Below, piece by piece: positions 36,850-47,135 of a DNA stretch of 64,000 nt. The position numbers and the translations under genes were made by a program. Source of the stretch: Opisthorchis felineus (taxonomy: Eukaryota; Platyhelminthes; Trematoda; Opisthorchiida; Opisthorchiidae). The stretch spans positions 191,827 to 255,826 of the forward strand of contig SJOL01007508.1 of NCBI GenBank assembly GCA_004794785.1, read 5' to 3'. The stretch's first letter is position 1, and every line of letters starts with the position of its first letter. The notes under the pieces were generated by a model that was not told the origin of the DNA, searched no databases, and saw only the letters and a list, made by a program, of their open reading frames with translations.

Positions 36850-37176
36850 TTAATGACTTCCTAGACAAAACCGAACTCGGCAATCAGTGCTTCGCGTGCA
36901 GTTTGTTATTAACAAATGCGCTCCACTTACTGGCTTCTTCTGGTTCCTTGAATTTTTCTTTGGCTTTGATGGTGGCCTGTTGCGTTTGCGGAAAACCCGC
37001 TCGTAATGCAGAACAGCGTTAGTGTTTTTTCTACCCGATGCACCCAAAAATACCACAGTGCTACCCCTCATGTATTCACTTAACGCCCCGTCGAATTCCC
37101 TGAAGGATGAAAACCGGATTACCGACAATTTCTCCGCAAACATATCTGAAATGAAATATGCAACTTGCAGAATCAC
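36850..37176 (-). pseudogene. MULE/ZSWIM3-like N-terminal domain, copy 2
   Basis: A 108-residue open frame shares FSSFxEFDGALSEYM, VVF and N-x-NAVL with the relic at 545-890. It then has YERVF, a strongly basic K/R/P/N-rich stretch, and CTRSTDCRVRFCL. The pattern resembles the N-terminal region of ZSWIM3-like, MULE-derived proteins. No transposase catalytic domain follows on the minus strand below 36850. The intact frame is better preserved than in copy 1. The family assignment is an inference, whereas the local paralogy is direct. Confidence 0.45.
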
Positions 37177-37299
37177 ACCTCTTACTGCAAGGAAACCGAA
37201 AGTAATTTATTTCTAGTGAAGCGTTTGCATAAAAGGTAGATGTGAGAGTAATTGCTGGCCATAATCACTCAAAGGTTAAGCCGCCCAATGTGTGGGGTA

Positions 37300-39334
37300 A
37301 CATTATAGTATCCCTGCAGATACGTACACATGCTGCGACCAGATAAGGGAAGAGTTGGGGTAACAGCACAATTTGAAATAGCTTGAAGCCTCCTTTAAAA
37401 TATGTCCAGTGTAAGCTGTGGCACAAAAAGCGGGAGGCTCCCTCAATAGAAAGGTAAGAATCGAGGACGTTTCGAAAGCCAACATGAATGGATATGGTGC
37501 CGGATTTGCGAGTGAAGCTTGGTTTATAGTTTGGAATACAGCCATTATGAAGTTTTGCCGAAAAACATTAACAGTTCGACAACGGGAGCAAACATTCAGA
37601 ACTGCGGATATTAAGAGCAGGCGTGAGAGCAGCTTAGGATGGGAGTCAGTTGTGGAAGCCCATAGGTAGATGACGCGACAGAGAGGGCCTTCTTTTGACC
37701 TATTGGCCACAACCACAAAGGATCCCGCCCAAAGGACAAGCGGCAAAGACAAAGTAGCATTGCGGACGATGCAGGAAACAAAGACTAAGTAAACGGGCGC
37801 CGCGTATTCCCCACAGCAGTCTGCCATGTCTGTGAACTCCATGAGGCGAATTAAGGGCTATATTTTAAAAAGGGTCTTACAACCAGCATATTAATGGTAA
37901 TTTAAATTGTTTGCTGTAGAATGGGCGGCTAATGAATGCACAGAGCTTGCAGCCTTTAGCCTCCTGGTTTTGAGTATGTTAAGAAGGCTAAGGACGCAGG
38001 AGAACCTAACACCTAGGTGCGTCGGTTCTGAAAGAGTAAGAATCGACGGTTTATTAAGGATAAGCGCCATAAGGGGAATCTGGAGTTGATAAGCGAGAAC
38101 AGCAAAGAACATGCCGGAGTTACAGTAACAGGGAATAGAGAATCCAGGTCAGACTGAATGCTAAATAAGGTAATGGCAGAGTAGCCGGCCTGGAATATGT
38201 ATGTTATCTCAATATCAGCAAACAGAAATAAAGAAGCCAAAGGTAGCCGATTCAGTGACACTACCGATGTACAACAAAAACTGTAGGGAGTCAAGCATGC
38301 CGTCCCAAAAATTGCCACCAGTGGTGCGAGATGGTGGTGAGGAGGCATTTTCGTTTTTAGTAGATTGGGTTTAACCAGTGAGGTAAAAATGCAACAAAAG
38401 AAAAAGCGGGTCACCAAATCCAGTAAATCGTGATTTATAGAGAAGGGTTCCGTGGGGTCCTTGGTCAGCCGTCATACGGATATCAACGTAGATAAAAATG
38501 ATACGCAGTCCGGCATCGTAAGCAGACGAGATATGGTTAAAGAAATCTACCTGACTTGTTAACTGGCCACCGGGCCAGAACCCATACTGCCAAGTATTAA
38601 AGGTCTTTGTGATGAGCAGAAAACCTACCAGAAAACCCTTAAAAGAGGCTCTAGAGTGGGGGAGAGCAAGCAAGCATGATGGCTGTCGCAATAAATAGCT
38701 GGAATAAGTTATAGTGTGGACGAATGGTGTGTGCATTTTCCAACTTGGAGCCCTGCCGGTGATGCGTGATTTATTTGGAAGTTTGACAAATATGGTGGGG
38801 ATGTCAAGGCCACCAGCTTGGTGAATAAGGGAGGGAATAACAACAGACTCCGGAAAATCTTGAGTCTACGAAATGGCCATTTGAGGATGTCAGGTCGGGT
38901 AATCGAGAGGATGCACAGGATTTAGACCGTTTCATCAACAAATGTAGTCACTACCTATATTGTCGGAAAGCAATGCGTAAAAAGGCTCGATGCAGAGGGA
39001 ACATCGCAGCTGGTGAAGCGAGAGCATAAGGTTCTACGACATCAGTAGGGTCAGAAACAGGCATGCTTCCAACGACTGCATTACTTGTAATTGCCCAAAA
39101 ATTATAGAAGCAAACCCTGTGAGAGAGGTGCCCCAGCATCTTCAACCGAAGAACATGTGCCAAGGCCATGATTTCTGAATGTCAATTTTACAGTGTTGAT
39201 TTCATTCCCAAGTTAGTCATTAGGAATAAGGAGGAAGAGGTCATGGATTCCACGGGACAGCCTAGAAGACACCCCAATTTTATGGTCTAGGAGAGACTTA
39301 CAGAATCGCGGAAGCCCTTGCGGGAGCATATGGA
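37300..39334 (-). mobile_element. LINE-A (CR1/Jockey-like), 3' part: reverse transcriptase
   Basis: The minus strand shows RT motifs in order. A LIHQAGGLDIP..FVKL and PSWKMHT linker lies near 38800. QYGFWPGG lies at 38590-38567. The motif A region reads YVDIRMTAD then PHGTLLYK, with F-x-KAFD lost. LFADI at ~38233-38213 stands in place of FADD. HLGVRF lies near 38020, a KGCKLCAF thumb segment near 37945, and VFRQNF with DSYLSIEGA-like C-terminal sequence at 37600-37400. Frameshifts and substitutions at the first and third catalytic regions make it dead. The thumb and C-terminus match LINE-B (40257-40886) closely, so both belong to one family. Its 5' part lies at 47136-49250, beyond the gypsy insertion. 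Confidence 0.8.
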
Positions 39335-39612
39335 GGGCCATATATCTGAACATAGCATCGGGATGCCCGAAGATACTTAGACCCTAAACTTCACTGGACC
39401 ATATACAGGGAAGCCGGCAAGCATCCAGGCAAGTCAATCAATCAATCAGTCAATTCAACAACATCCTGGTTCGATAAACTGTGAAATTATAATAGCGCGA
39501 TGTCCCTTGTAATTGCTGCACTCGCTTATTTGTAATAAAGCTCTTGTGTTCCTAGTTGCCGACTCTTTTTTCGGCACAAAGACAGTTGATCGGGAACAGC
39601 AGTAATATATAA
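39335..39612 (+). repeat. Ty3/gypsy 5' long terminal repeat
   Basis: Colinear direct repeat of 46817-47135. Shared words include GGCAAGCATCCAGGC, CCTGGTTCGATAAA, TTGCACTCGCT and AATAAAGCT (a poly(A)-signal-like site), ending CAGTAGTAA/CAGCAGTAA. The two copies have diverged substantially and the 3' copy has an AT-rich insertion, so the element is old. The exact ends could not be fixed. Confidence 0.75.
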
Positions 39613-39739
39613 CAGACTGGCAGGGAAACTGTTGAAGTGTTGAAGAAAATATTGCCGCAACAACGGAATCATTTTGAAGCAGCGCAGTGGTGTTGGGTGG
39701 GAACTTTGATGCACCATTTTAAATTTCGACCACCATTTT

Positions 39740-40256
39740 AAGCTCCAAATGCAAAATTCGTCGACTAGATCGCCGAGAGCATCACGGAGTTCCATTACGT
39801 CCCTGATGCGCGAGATCACAGTTTCCACAAAACCGTGCACCAATTCTCAGAAAATTTTGGAAAGCGTTCGTCTTTGTTTAATATTAGCTACCAACGCATG
39901 AAAATAGCGAAGAAAAAATCTGAAGACTCTATCACTTATGCCGGTGGAGCCAATCTTGAATGTGAATAATTCAAGTTATCTACCGTGACGGAAGACCAGT
40001 TCAAGTGTCTTATTTTCGTAGGCGGCCTTCAGTCGCATTTAGGGAGTGAAATCAGATAGGGCTATTAAACAAGGTTAAACAATCTGCTGAGAAATCAGTG
40101 CAGTCCATTACTGACGAGTCATAGTAGCTCTTGAATCTCAAACGCGACGCTGCCAAGTTGGAGAGACTATCATCCAACCCTGCTTTAAATATTGCCGGGA
40201 CAACTTCGAGACAACCTCTCGTGGCGGCAAATTTGAACGCAGCGGAGCTCCCGTGC
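39740..40256 (+). pseudogene. gypsy gag, 5' part (broken)
   Basis: The translated frame reads AESITEFHYVPDA, then HSFHKTV, FGKRSSLFN, an M-K-I-x-K-K-x-S-E-D segment, ITYAGGANLECE, and TVTEDQFKCLIFVGGLQSHL. It then shifts frame to SITDES and LLNLKRDAAKLE. These are the landmarks of K02A2.6-like Gag (the capsid-type DQFKCLIFVxGLQS block). Stops at 39967-39969 and ~40057 and a frameshift interrupt it. The frame ends at LPC, just before where the zinc knuckle should start; the knuckle reappears after LINE-B at 43612. Confidence 0.75.
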
Positions 40257-40886
40257 GTTTAGTTTTTCCTAACATGCATGGTACAGAGTGGCTAAAGCTC
40301 GCAAGCTCTGCGCCTTTGTTCTCCGATCCTTCCATATTAAATCATGTTTGATTGCCATCTTTAAACAGTTTGTAAGACCCTTTCTTGAACCCAGCCCTGA
40401 GTTCGCCTCACATATTCGCAGGCGTGCCGGACTGCTGTGGAAAATGTGCAGCGCTCGTTCTCCAAGTCATTGTTTCCGGCGTCCTCTACACTGCCGTATC
40501 GCCTTCGCTGTTTGTCACCTGGGTTAGATCCTTTGTGGCTGAGGCGCATTAGGTTGAACCTAGGCCTTCTGCATCGCCTAATTTACCAACGGGCTCACAT
40601 AGCTGTGTGCCGCCCTGAATTTTCTTCCTACCCTCCCTACAATATCCGCAACTCTGGATTTTTGCTCCCATTGACGACCTGTCGAACTGTCTTTAGACAA
40701 AACTTTTTCCTTTGCCTGTATTCCAAACTATGGAACAAGCTCCCCTCCCATATCCGTACTATATCATCACATGTAGGCTTTCGTAGGACTCTTGACTCTT
40801 ACCTTTCTATTGAGGGAGCCGTGCATCTTTTCGCGCCACAACTCACACTAGACACTTTCTTTGAAACAGGCCCTAAGCCCTTTTAA
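40257..40886 (+). pseudogene. LINE-B reverse transcriptase C-terminal region
   Basis: The first frame gives AKARKLCAFVLRSF and FKQFVRPFLE (the L-x-x-x-VRPHLEY block of CR1/Jockey thumbs). A frameshift near 40440 is followed by LPYRLRCL, LNLGLLHRLIYQRAHIAV, CRTVFRQNFF, LWNKLPSHIR and GFRRTLDSYLSIEG. This is the usual tail of such ORF2 proteins, ending at a TAA at 40884. The catalytic palm is absent because of the 5' truncation. The matching segments in LINE-A (CRTV..FRQNF, DSYLSIEGA) show they are the same family. Confidence 0.8.
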
Positions 40887-43590
40887 TTTGCGCTCTCACC
40901 CCAGCTGTCCTCTTACTTGGTCTTAACATGTTCATTAGCCAGCTTGAGACAACTACCCTCCCAAGTGTTCTTTCAAGCCTGGTCCCATCCCGGAATAACT
41001 CTGTCAGCTCTATTTAATGGCTGGTGCTCTACTTTATTTAAGTAACCTTAGCCTTATTTCCTCACTGCTCAGTACCATTGCGCATCCTCTGACAACGTGC
41101 AGTACATGCACATCAAATAGCTTGTCGGAAAATGAACAATTAATGAAATACCTGTTTGGTTCCACAACCCACTCATGCACACATAGACATAGCACTGTGG
41201 TGCGCCTCTACTCGACATGGCGGTTCGCACCAATGCTTCGTCGTTGTTTAGCCGTAGTACACAGGCTCTGAGCTTCTCCATTCTACTCCCATTGCCAAAA
41301 GGTAGCTGCCGTTTCATTTGCCTCCGCGACTTGCTTCTCCCAGTGCCTGTTTGCTGTTTGCTTGTTCGAAACGACTGAGCTGTTTTATTGGCCTGGCTTC
41401 CCCCCGACCGGATAAAATATCTGGTAGCTGGAGTTATTTATTACTGCACAAACCGCAATTACGACTGCTTGGTGGTTTGCCACCCTGCAGATCTGGTAGC
41501 ATGCACGGGGGATGAAAACCTCGTGTGGTGGACGGGTACGCCCTGCAGGGAGGGTCGCCCTGTTACGTTGCACCATGGTGCGTTCGTATACTCGCCACCC
41601 CTCCAGTAGCACGGGTGCATCGCCCAACGCCGGTGGTTCTGAGCCTGGCCTTTAATTCGGGAAAATAATAAAAGAGCACCGTTGTTGTTTGTCTGTAGCT
41701 GGGGTGGACTTGTCCCGGTTGTCACTTGTCTGGCAACACCAGGGAATTACGAGCGAATGACAGCAGTCCTTCGCCTTGTTAAAAAAAATACATACCAAGG
41801 GTAGCCTGAAGGCACTGTGCGAGACTCACGGCTAACATCGACGTGCAAGGAGTTGCCACCTTCGTCTTAGTTGGGCTGCACCACCTCAAGTCCACTTCAT
41901 CATCCAGACATAACACACATTCTTCCCTCCTGTTCTCTGAAGCAATCGTATACAATCATGTACACATGAAACGTAAATCCTCCATTATTTCCTGATTACC
42001 AGCAGTAACATGTAGCGCCTACTGGCTGTTTTTGCCAGTTTCTTGGAGCTGGCAGCAGTGTCCCGGTGACTGGCGACCCACACTACTACATTCTTGTTAA
42101 GTTTACGTAGTAGATTCCAGTTAAACTACGGTTCTTATCTATTATCTCGCTTATTATTTGTCGGCTGTCTCTGTTTACATCACCGCCCCCTTTAACAACG
42201 GAGACCCTGTGGTTAGATTTTTTTTTGCTTCTGCTTAGGCACAAACTACCGCCATGTAATCTCACTACGTAAACGCCTGTTCCAAATAGTCCAACGGCTA
42301 GCCTCCATGCCTCGGCGGCTAAGTCCCTACCTTCCCATAATTAGGCACCTACTCTGACTCAGCTAGTACTTGGCCTCTAGGTCGGTCAACAAAATCTACC
42401 CAGTCCTGAGCTGTAATCTACGTTCTGCATTTTTTTCGATTGGACACCGCTTTATCTGATGCTTGCTAGCACTCACCAGATGCTACTGCTCTCATCCTTC
42501 CCCCTTTTCTCAAGCTTCAAACTTCGGCTGTAGTTGCGCAAACGCCCCGCACGACTGTTATTCATTCGATCTGGCATTTCCGCGTTCTACATCTACATGG
42601 TTCCCCTACTGGATAGAAAAGCTCCGTGCCTCCGCATCGGCCTGACTCTATCTGTGTCAATCTCTCCGTCTAACCCATATCCAGCTGCCACGAATATGCG
42701 TATCCTCTGTCCGATTGCGGCATCCTTGATGACCGTTACGGGGTTGTCCTGGAACCGAAGTACGTCAGTGCAATGATGGCATGGCACTGCCGTACCCAGT
42801 CTGATGGCACTCCCGCAACTATTTTCTTCGAAATCTCGACCGCAACCTCTCGCCCAATCGAGTCTGTAATCACAACCGCAACCAAATTCATCACTTGGCC
42901 CCAACCGACTCATTCTAAACGCTGAACCTATCGTTTGGATTTAACCAACGAAGCCCCCTGCCGCAATTCGCCCCTTCCACAAGTTCAATTTCATTCACGG
43001 TGTTCGTTTGGCCCTATGCGCTAGCACTATCTCCCCATCAAAACTATACTTTACACCTGACTTCCCTACAGCAGTGATACCAGTGAGTCTACTTAGTTTC
43101 AATTTAAACAATATTTTTGGAAACAAAACTTGCCATGTATCTACAAATCAGATCCCTCAATCTTCATCTCCATTTTTGATTTTTTGACCCTAGCCATTTA
43201 CTCGACCGCCCAAGGCCACTCATGGCCAGCAACGGTTTTCAGTTTTAGTTCAGGTCAGGTGGTTCATCTTTGAACTGGTCGTACCTCACGCTCATTGCCA
43301 TCGTTTTTTCCCCGTTCCTACATCTGTGGTGACTTTTCACGTAATAAACATGCCCGTTGTGTTGTTGTCTGCCGCGATCTGGTTGTAACGACTCGATCAC
43401 GCCTCCATCAGCATGCTCTCTACATATCTGGAAATGAAACTTATTACTGTATCGTATTACGCCCACCGGTTATGACGCTGTCCCTTTTCTACGCAGTCCC
43501 CTGTACTCACAACCCTTCAGTCATACTTTTATTTTGACTGTAATATTATGATCATGCCTGACGGTATGCCACCCACCAGTTGGGAATAAA

Positions 43591-43611
43591 CATTATTATT
43601 ATTATTATTAA
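43591..43611 (+). repeat. (ATT)n LINE 3' tail
   Basis: ATT trinucleotide run directly after GGGAATAAAC. It marks the 3' junction of LINE-B with the gypsy gag. Confidence 0.9.
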
Positions 43612-44000
43612 CACGGTGAATGGCATTTTGTGCGATTGTGTCCCCATAAAAAGCACAAATGTTCAGTGTGCAATTGACGTAGGCACAAGGAAAGCCAGTA
43701 GCGGACGCTTTCAACTGATCGGAGACGCAGCCAATCCCGGAGGTCACGAAGCAGACGGAGCCAGTCAGAACCCCGCTTTTACGCAATACTTACCGCATAT
43801 GATAACCAAGTCGATGCTCGTTACAGGTTTGTTACAATCAGAGCAAACGGGAGAAAATTGGATTGCAGCTCAATACGGCTCCAGATATTACGACCGTTTC
43901 TCGGCGCGCCTGGAGGAAGATCGGATCACCGAAATGCACACTAAAAATGAACATCACCAGAAATTCATCAACAGGTAAGCTTTAATTGCTTGGTGAATTT
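43612..44000 (+). pseudogene. gypsy gag zinc knuckle and aspartic protease (broken)
   Basis: Immediately after the LINE tail the frame reads HGEWHFVRLCP, HKCSVC, then HKE. This is the nucleocapsid-type C-x-x-C-G-x-W-H zinc knuckle with its first cysteine position changed. Downstream, VTIRANGRKL leads into LQLNTAPDITTVS and RRAWRKIGSP. That is the protease LQLDT(A/G)SDIT..W..IG block with the catalytic Asp codon now Asn (43872-43874). Several frame changes separate these pieces. The protease would normally cut the Gag-Pol polyprotein. Confidence 0.75.
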
Positions 44001-44128
44001 AAATGTGAGAGAGAGATAACAGGCCATCGTGATTGTGGTATTGTGTATCCTGCTGCTTGTGGGCTTAATCTCCTGGGCATAGACTGGATCAACCGCTTGC
44101 ATCTTTCAACATTGTCGATCGACAGCTT

Positions 44129-44822
44129 TTGCATATCAAAAACAACTCAAATCTTGAGTGCCTTGGGCCAGTAATCCACTCGATGCCGCGATTCTATGAC
44201 TACAACAGAAATATAATAACGTTTTCAGCGAAAGCGTTGGTTGGCGCCCGAAAGCAAAAGCGGTGCTTTACTTGCCCCTGGACGTCCAGCCAAATTTCAG
44301 ACCCAAAAGGCCAGTGCCATAGGCGACTCCTCGACGCCGAAATAAAACGTCTTGAAGATATCGGAGCCCTGAAACCGGTGAGCTCCTACTCATTTGCTTC
44401 GCCAATCGTGGATCTCATAAAAGGAAAGGATGCCGTCCGTTTCTGTGCCGATTACTCCGCATGTCTGAATGATGCCTTGGACAATCATCACTGTACATTG
44501 CCTTTTACCTAACGACATGTTTGTCAAGATTGCACTTTTATAAGCCTACTTGGAAGCTGAAGTTACACAGGAATCTAGCCTTACCTTAACAATTAACGCA
44601 CACCATGGCCTATTTCAGTTCACTCGGTTGCCATTCCGGGTAAAAATGGCGCCACCGATCTTTCAGCAGATTACGGACACGATGCTGTGTGATAAGACCG
44701 GAGTTGCCGCATGCCTTGACAACAGCATCTATGTGGAGGCCACTAAAGAAAACCTGTTGCGGTTGGACGCTGTCCTTCAGCGGGTAAATGACTATGGGTT
44801 CCGGCTACAGAAAAAAATGTGA
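44129..44822 (+). pseudogene. gypsy reverse transcriptase (broken)
   Basis: The sequence shows a lead-in (EIKRLEDIGALKPV, SFASPIVDL, RFCADYSACLN), a damaged motif A where the catalytic-Asp segment reads IALLxAYLEAEV, then LTINAHHGLFQFTRLPF and APPIFQQITDTML. Motif C reads ACLDNSIY in place of YLDD(I/L), so the second catalytic Asp is Asn. It ends with a VNDYGFRLQKKM segment. A stop and frameshift at ~44510-44550 fall near motif A. The similarity to K02A2.6-like Pol is strong; the enzyme is inactive. Confidence 0.85.
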
Positions 44823-44935
44823 GTTCCTCTTGAGTTATGTGAAGTACCATAATTTAGTTATCGACAAAACTGGCCATCGATCCGACTCGTACAATACTGA
44901 CGCAATGGCGAGAATGCTCCCACCATCTAATCTTT

Positions 44936-45299
44936 TCTAGGGTTGATTCGCTATTACAACGCTTTCCTGTTAATTATGCATCGTTTGCGCGAACCCTTCA
45001 ACTAGCTTTTGACCAAGAAAAGTTGGTGGGGTTGGTCACGCAACTGTCAGCTTGCACTCGAAGAAGTGAGGGGCCGTTGCAGTCTTGACTTCTACAAACG
45101 CACCCCAACCCCAACTGGCGCATCAAACCTTGGAGTTAGTTTAGTCATAGCTCACACATTCCCGGATGATACGCCAAAGGTGATCGCTTGCCATTCAAGG
45201 GCGCTGGCTCCAGCTGAAGGGAACTGCGGTCAGATTGAGAAAGAAGCGCTGCCCGCCATTTTGGGGGTGAAGAAGTTACGCAGAATGCTTTATGGTTGA
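44936..45299 (+). pseudogene. gypsy connection and RNase H region
   Basis: FLGLIRYYNAFL and MHRLREPFN (the RT/RNase H connection), then after a stop ASNLGVSLVIAHTFPD, IACHSRALAPAEGNCGQIEKEAL and KKLRRMLYG. These match the RNase H landmarks D-A-S-x-x-G-(V/I), SRAL-x-x-x-E-x-N-Y and EKEAL. The first catalytic Asp is missing (GASN for DASN). The upstream 44823-44935 stretch continues RT in broken frames. Confidence 0.8.
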
Positions 45300-45639
45300 T
45301 ACTTTACGCATGCAATGTTCTACAAACGACTGTCGGCCACACTTGGTTCTCAGGAAGGTATTTCGATTTACACAGCCAACCGTCTACAACGATGGGCACG
45401 ACTCTCATCGGTTAAAACTTTAACATAAATTACGCCTCAACAGAAAGAATTAAGCCAGCCGACGCGCTAACGCGTTTGATTGATTTCCATGAGTTAAAAG
45501 TAGAAGAAACCCTCATAGCAACCGTTGCCTTTGAACCGGAAGTCTGTGTGTGATGCTGGAGATCATGGACCAACTACCCGTGACTTTTGATATGGTCCGC
45601 CTTGCCACCAAAAATGACAGCGTGCTACAGCATACAAAA

Positions 45640-46530
45640 GAGTACCACTAATCCAGTTTGCCAACTATCTGTTCATCAGGGGAACCCCCGCAACGTTTTA
45701 ACGACGGAATTCATTATCTGTTGCCAGTGGTCGTCTTCGCCTTGGTGACCGAATCGTCCTTCCCACCAAAACTTAACTGCCGGGCCCTAGCATATTTCCG
45801 GAAGGGACATCCGGGGATGAGCCGCGTGGAGGCTCTCGCTCGAAGCAAACTTTGTTGGCTCCATATAGATGAGCACATGGTACAGGTGTGTCGGAGTTTT
45901 TTCCAGTGCGCTGCTACCCAACCAACAGACGCCGCAGCCTTGGCCACAGCCAGAAAACCATGGTCAAGCATCCATTTAGAGACTGCAGGACCCATTGTTG
46001 GACAACGCTTCCTCATTGTTGTCGATGCGTTCCTCGTTATGTCTTGGAAAACAATGATTGTCACCGTCTCTAAGGCTCGGTATTTTCCGATATACAGTGT
46101 CCCCGAAACTGTTGTGTCCGAAAATGCCACTCATTTCGCATCACATTAGTTTGGTAAATTCGTTCACAAACATGTTACATCCCCACCATTTAATTTCAAA
46201 TCAAACTATCAAACCGAACTTCTTGCAGACACACTTAAACAGGAGACGACAAAATTAGAGGGGGAAGGGACCACGGCAGAATTCTTGGATGGGTTCCTGC
46301 CGGATTGTAGAGCAACTCCTAATCCACAGTCTGCGGACAGTCACACTCCAGCAGAGGCTACGATGAGAACTACCCACGACACCGGACTGCCCACATTTAC
46401 ATGTTTTCAATCGCCGAAAGGATGGAAACCAGCGCTCCGGTCGGGAAGCCGTGTGTTCGTGAGGGACTATCAAACTGACTCCGAGACTGGACTTGAGCTT
46501 CGTTTTCAAAAGACTTGAGAAGGTGATTTA
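45640..46530 (+). pseudogene. gypsy integrase (broken, substituted DDE core)
   Basis: The frame gives an H-x-x-C-C-like zinc domain (GHPGMSRVEALARS..H, CRSFFQCA with the second cysteine displaced). The catalytic core follows: PWSSIHLETAGP and FLIVVDAF for the first acidic position, VSENATHFAS for the second, and after a stop TTAEFLDGFLPDCRATPNPQS with PAEA for the third region. The first two catalytic Asp positions read Glu (HLET, VSEN). The C-terminal part has RVFVRDY. A stop follows ASH at 46147-46149. It would have joined element cDNA to host DNA. Confidence 0.8.
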
Positions 46531-46816
46531 TAGCGTCCGGGTAGGATAATTGATATGAAAACGACATGACTATCAGTTACTGCAGAGTGCCCCATCCCAA
46601 AAGCAGAAGAACAGTTAAAAGACCTCAACCTGCTGCTTGAAACATTTGATCACCAAAGCCAGTACAAATAGCCACTGTCTCACATGTACCGCAGAAGACA
46701 AATTCCCTGCTGTAACCGCGACACCCTACCGGTAGCTCCGGAAAGGGGGTGGAAATTTTTCAACTCGGCTTGCAATGATAATCTTGCGCTGAATGGTCAA
46801 AAGGAGGGAGTTAAGA

Positions 46817-47135
46817 GGGCCAGATTTCTGAAAATAAGATTGGATTGCCCGAAACCTACTTAGACCCAAATTTCAATAAACTGTCTGGAAGTAAGCAGGC
46901 AAGCATCCAGGCCGGTCGATTAATCAGTGAATCAATCAACCGATCAATTCAGCAACAGCCTGGTTCGATAAAATATGAAATTAAAACGCATAAATAATAA
47001 TAAATAATAACAAATAATTAAAGGTAAAAGTAAAATTGTTGCACTCGCTGTTTGCAATAAAGCTGTTGTGTTTCTGTTTGCCGAGTCCTTTTTCCGCACC
47101 AAGGCAGTCGAGCGGGGACAGTAGTAAGATTTAAC
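46817..47135 (+). repeat. Ty3/gypsy 3' long terminal repeat
   Basis: Direct repeat of 39335-39612. A purine run GGAAAGGGGGTGG at ~46739-46752 lies upstream, which may be the polypurine tract; if so, the LTR starts near 46752 and the 5' LTR copy is truncated. It contains AATAAAGCT and an AT-rich insertion absent from the 5' copy. Confidence 0.75.

Larger units (their letters stand above)
40257..43611 (+). mobile_element. LINE-B: 5'-truncated CR1/Jockey-like LINE inside gag
   Basis: The insertion starts within the RT thumb region and ends in an (ATT)n tail (43591-43611) preceded by GGGAATAAAC. That is a 5'-truncated, 3'-anchored LINE copy made by target-primed reverse transcription. Gag sequence stops at LPC before it and resumes with GEWHFVRLCP after it. 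The ~2.7 kb between the end of the RT frame and the tail is strongly C/T-rich on the sense strand, has no recognised domain and is taken as a long 3' UTR, possibly with further insertions. No clear target-site duplication was seen. Confidence 0.75.
39335..47135 (+). mobile_element. Degenerate Ty3/gypsy (K02A2.6-like) LTR retrotransposon
   Basis: The order is 5' LTR, gag, protease, reverse transcriptase, RNase H, integrase, 3' LTR, all on the plus strand. This pol order (integrase last) is diagnostic of Ty3/gypsy rather than Ty1/copia. The element is interrupted in gag by LINE-B (40257-43611), leaving about 4.4 kb of its own sequence. It lies inside LINE-A. Every domain has stops, frameshifts or altered active-site residues, so it cannot move by itself. 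Confidence 0.85.

Noticed and set aside
37303..37842. Longest open frame in the window (179 codons, minus) as a possible gene
   Set aside because: It overlaps the LINE-A C-terminal region; its FRQNF segment and a neighbouring frame's DSYLSIEGA match LINE-B, so it is a frame of the decayed LINE.
38013..38417. 134-codon minus-strand frame as an independent membrane-like protein
   Set aside because: It contains the LFADI remnant of RT motif C and joins the surrounding LINE-A RT motifs.
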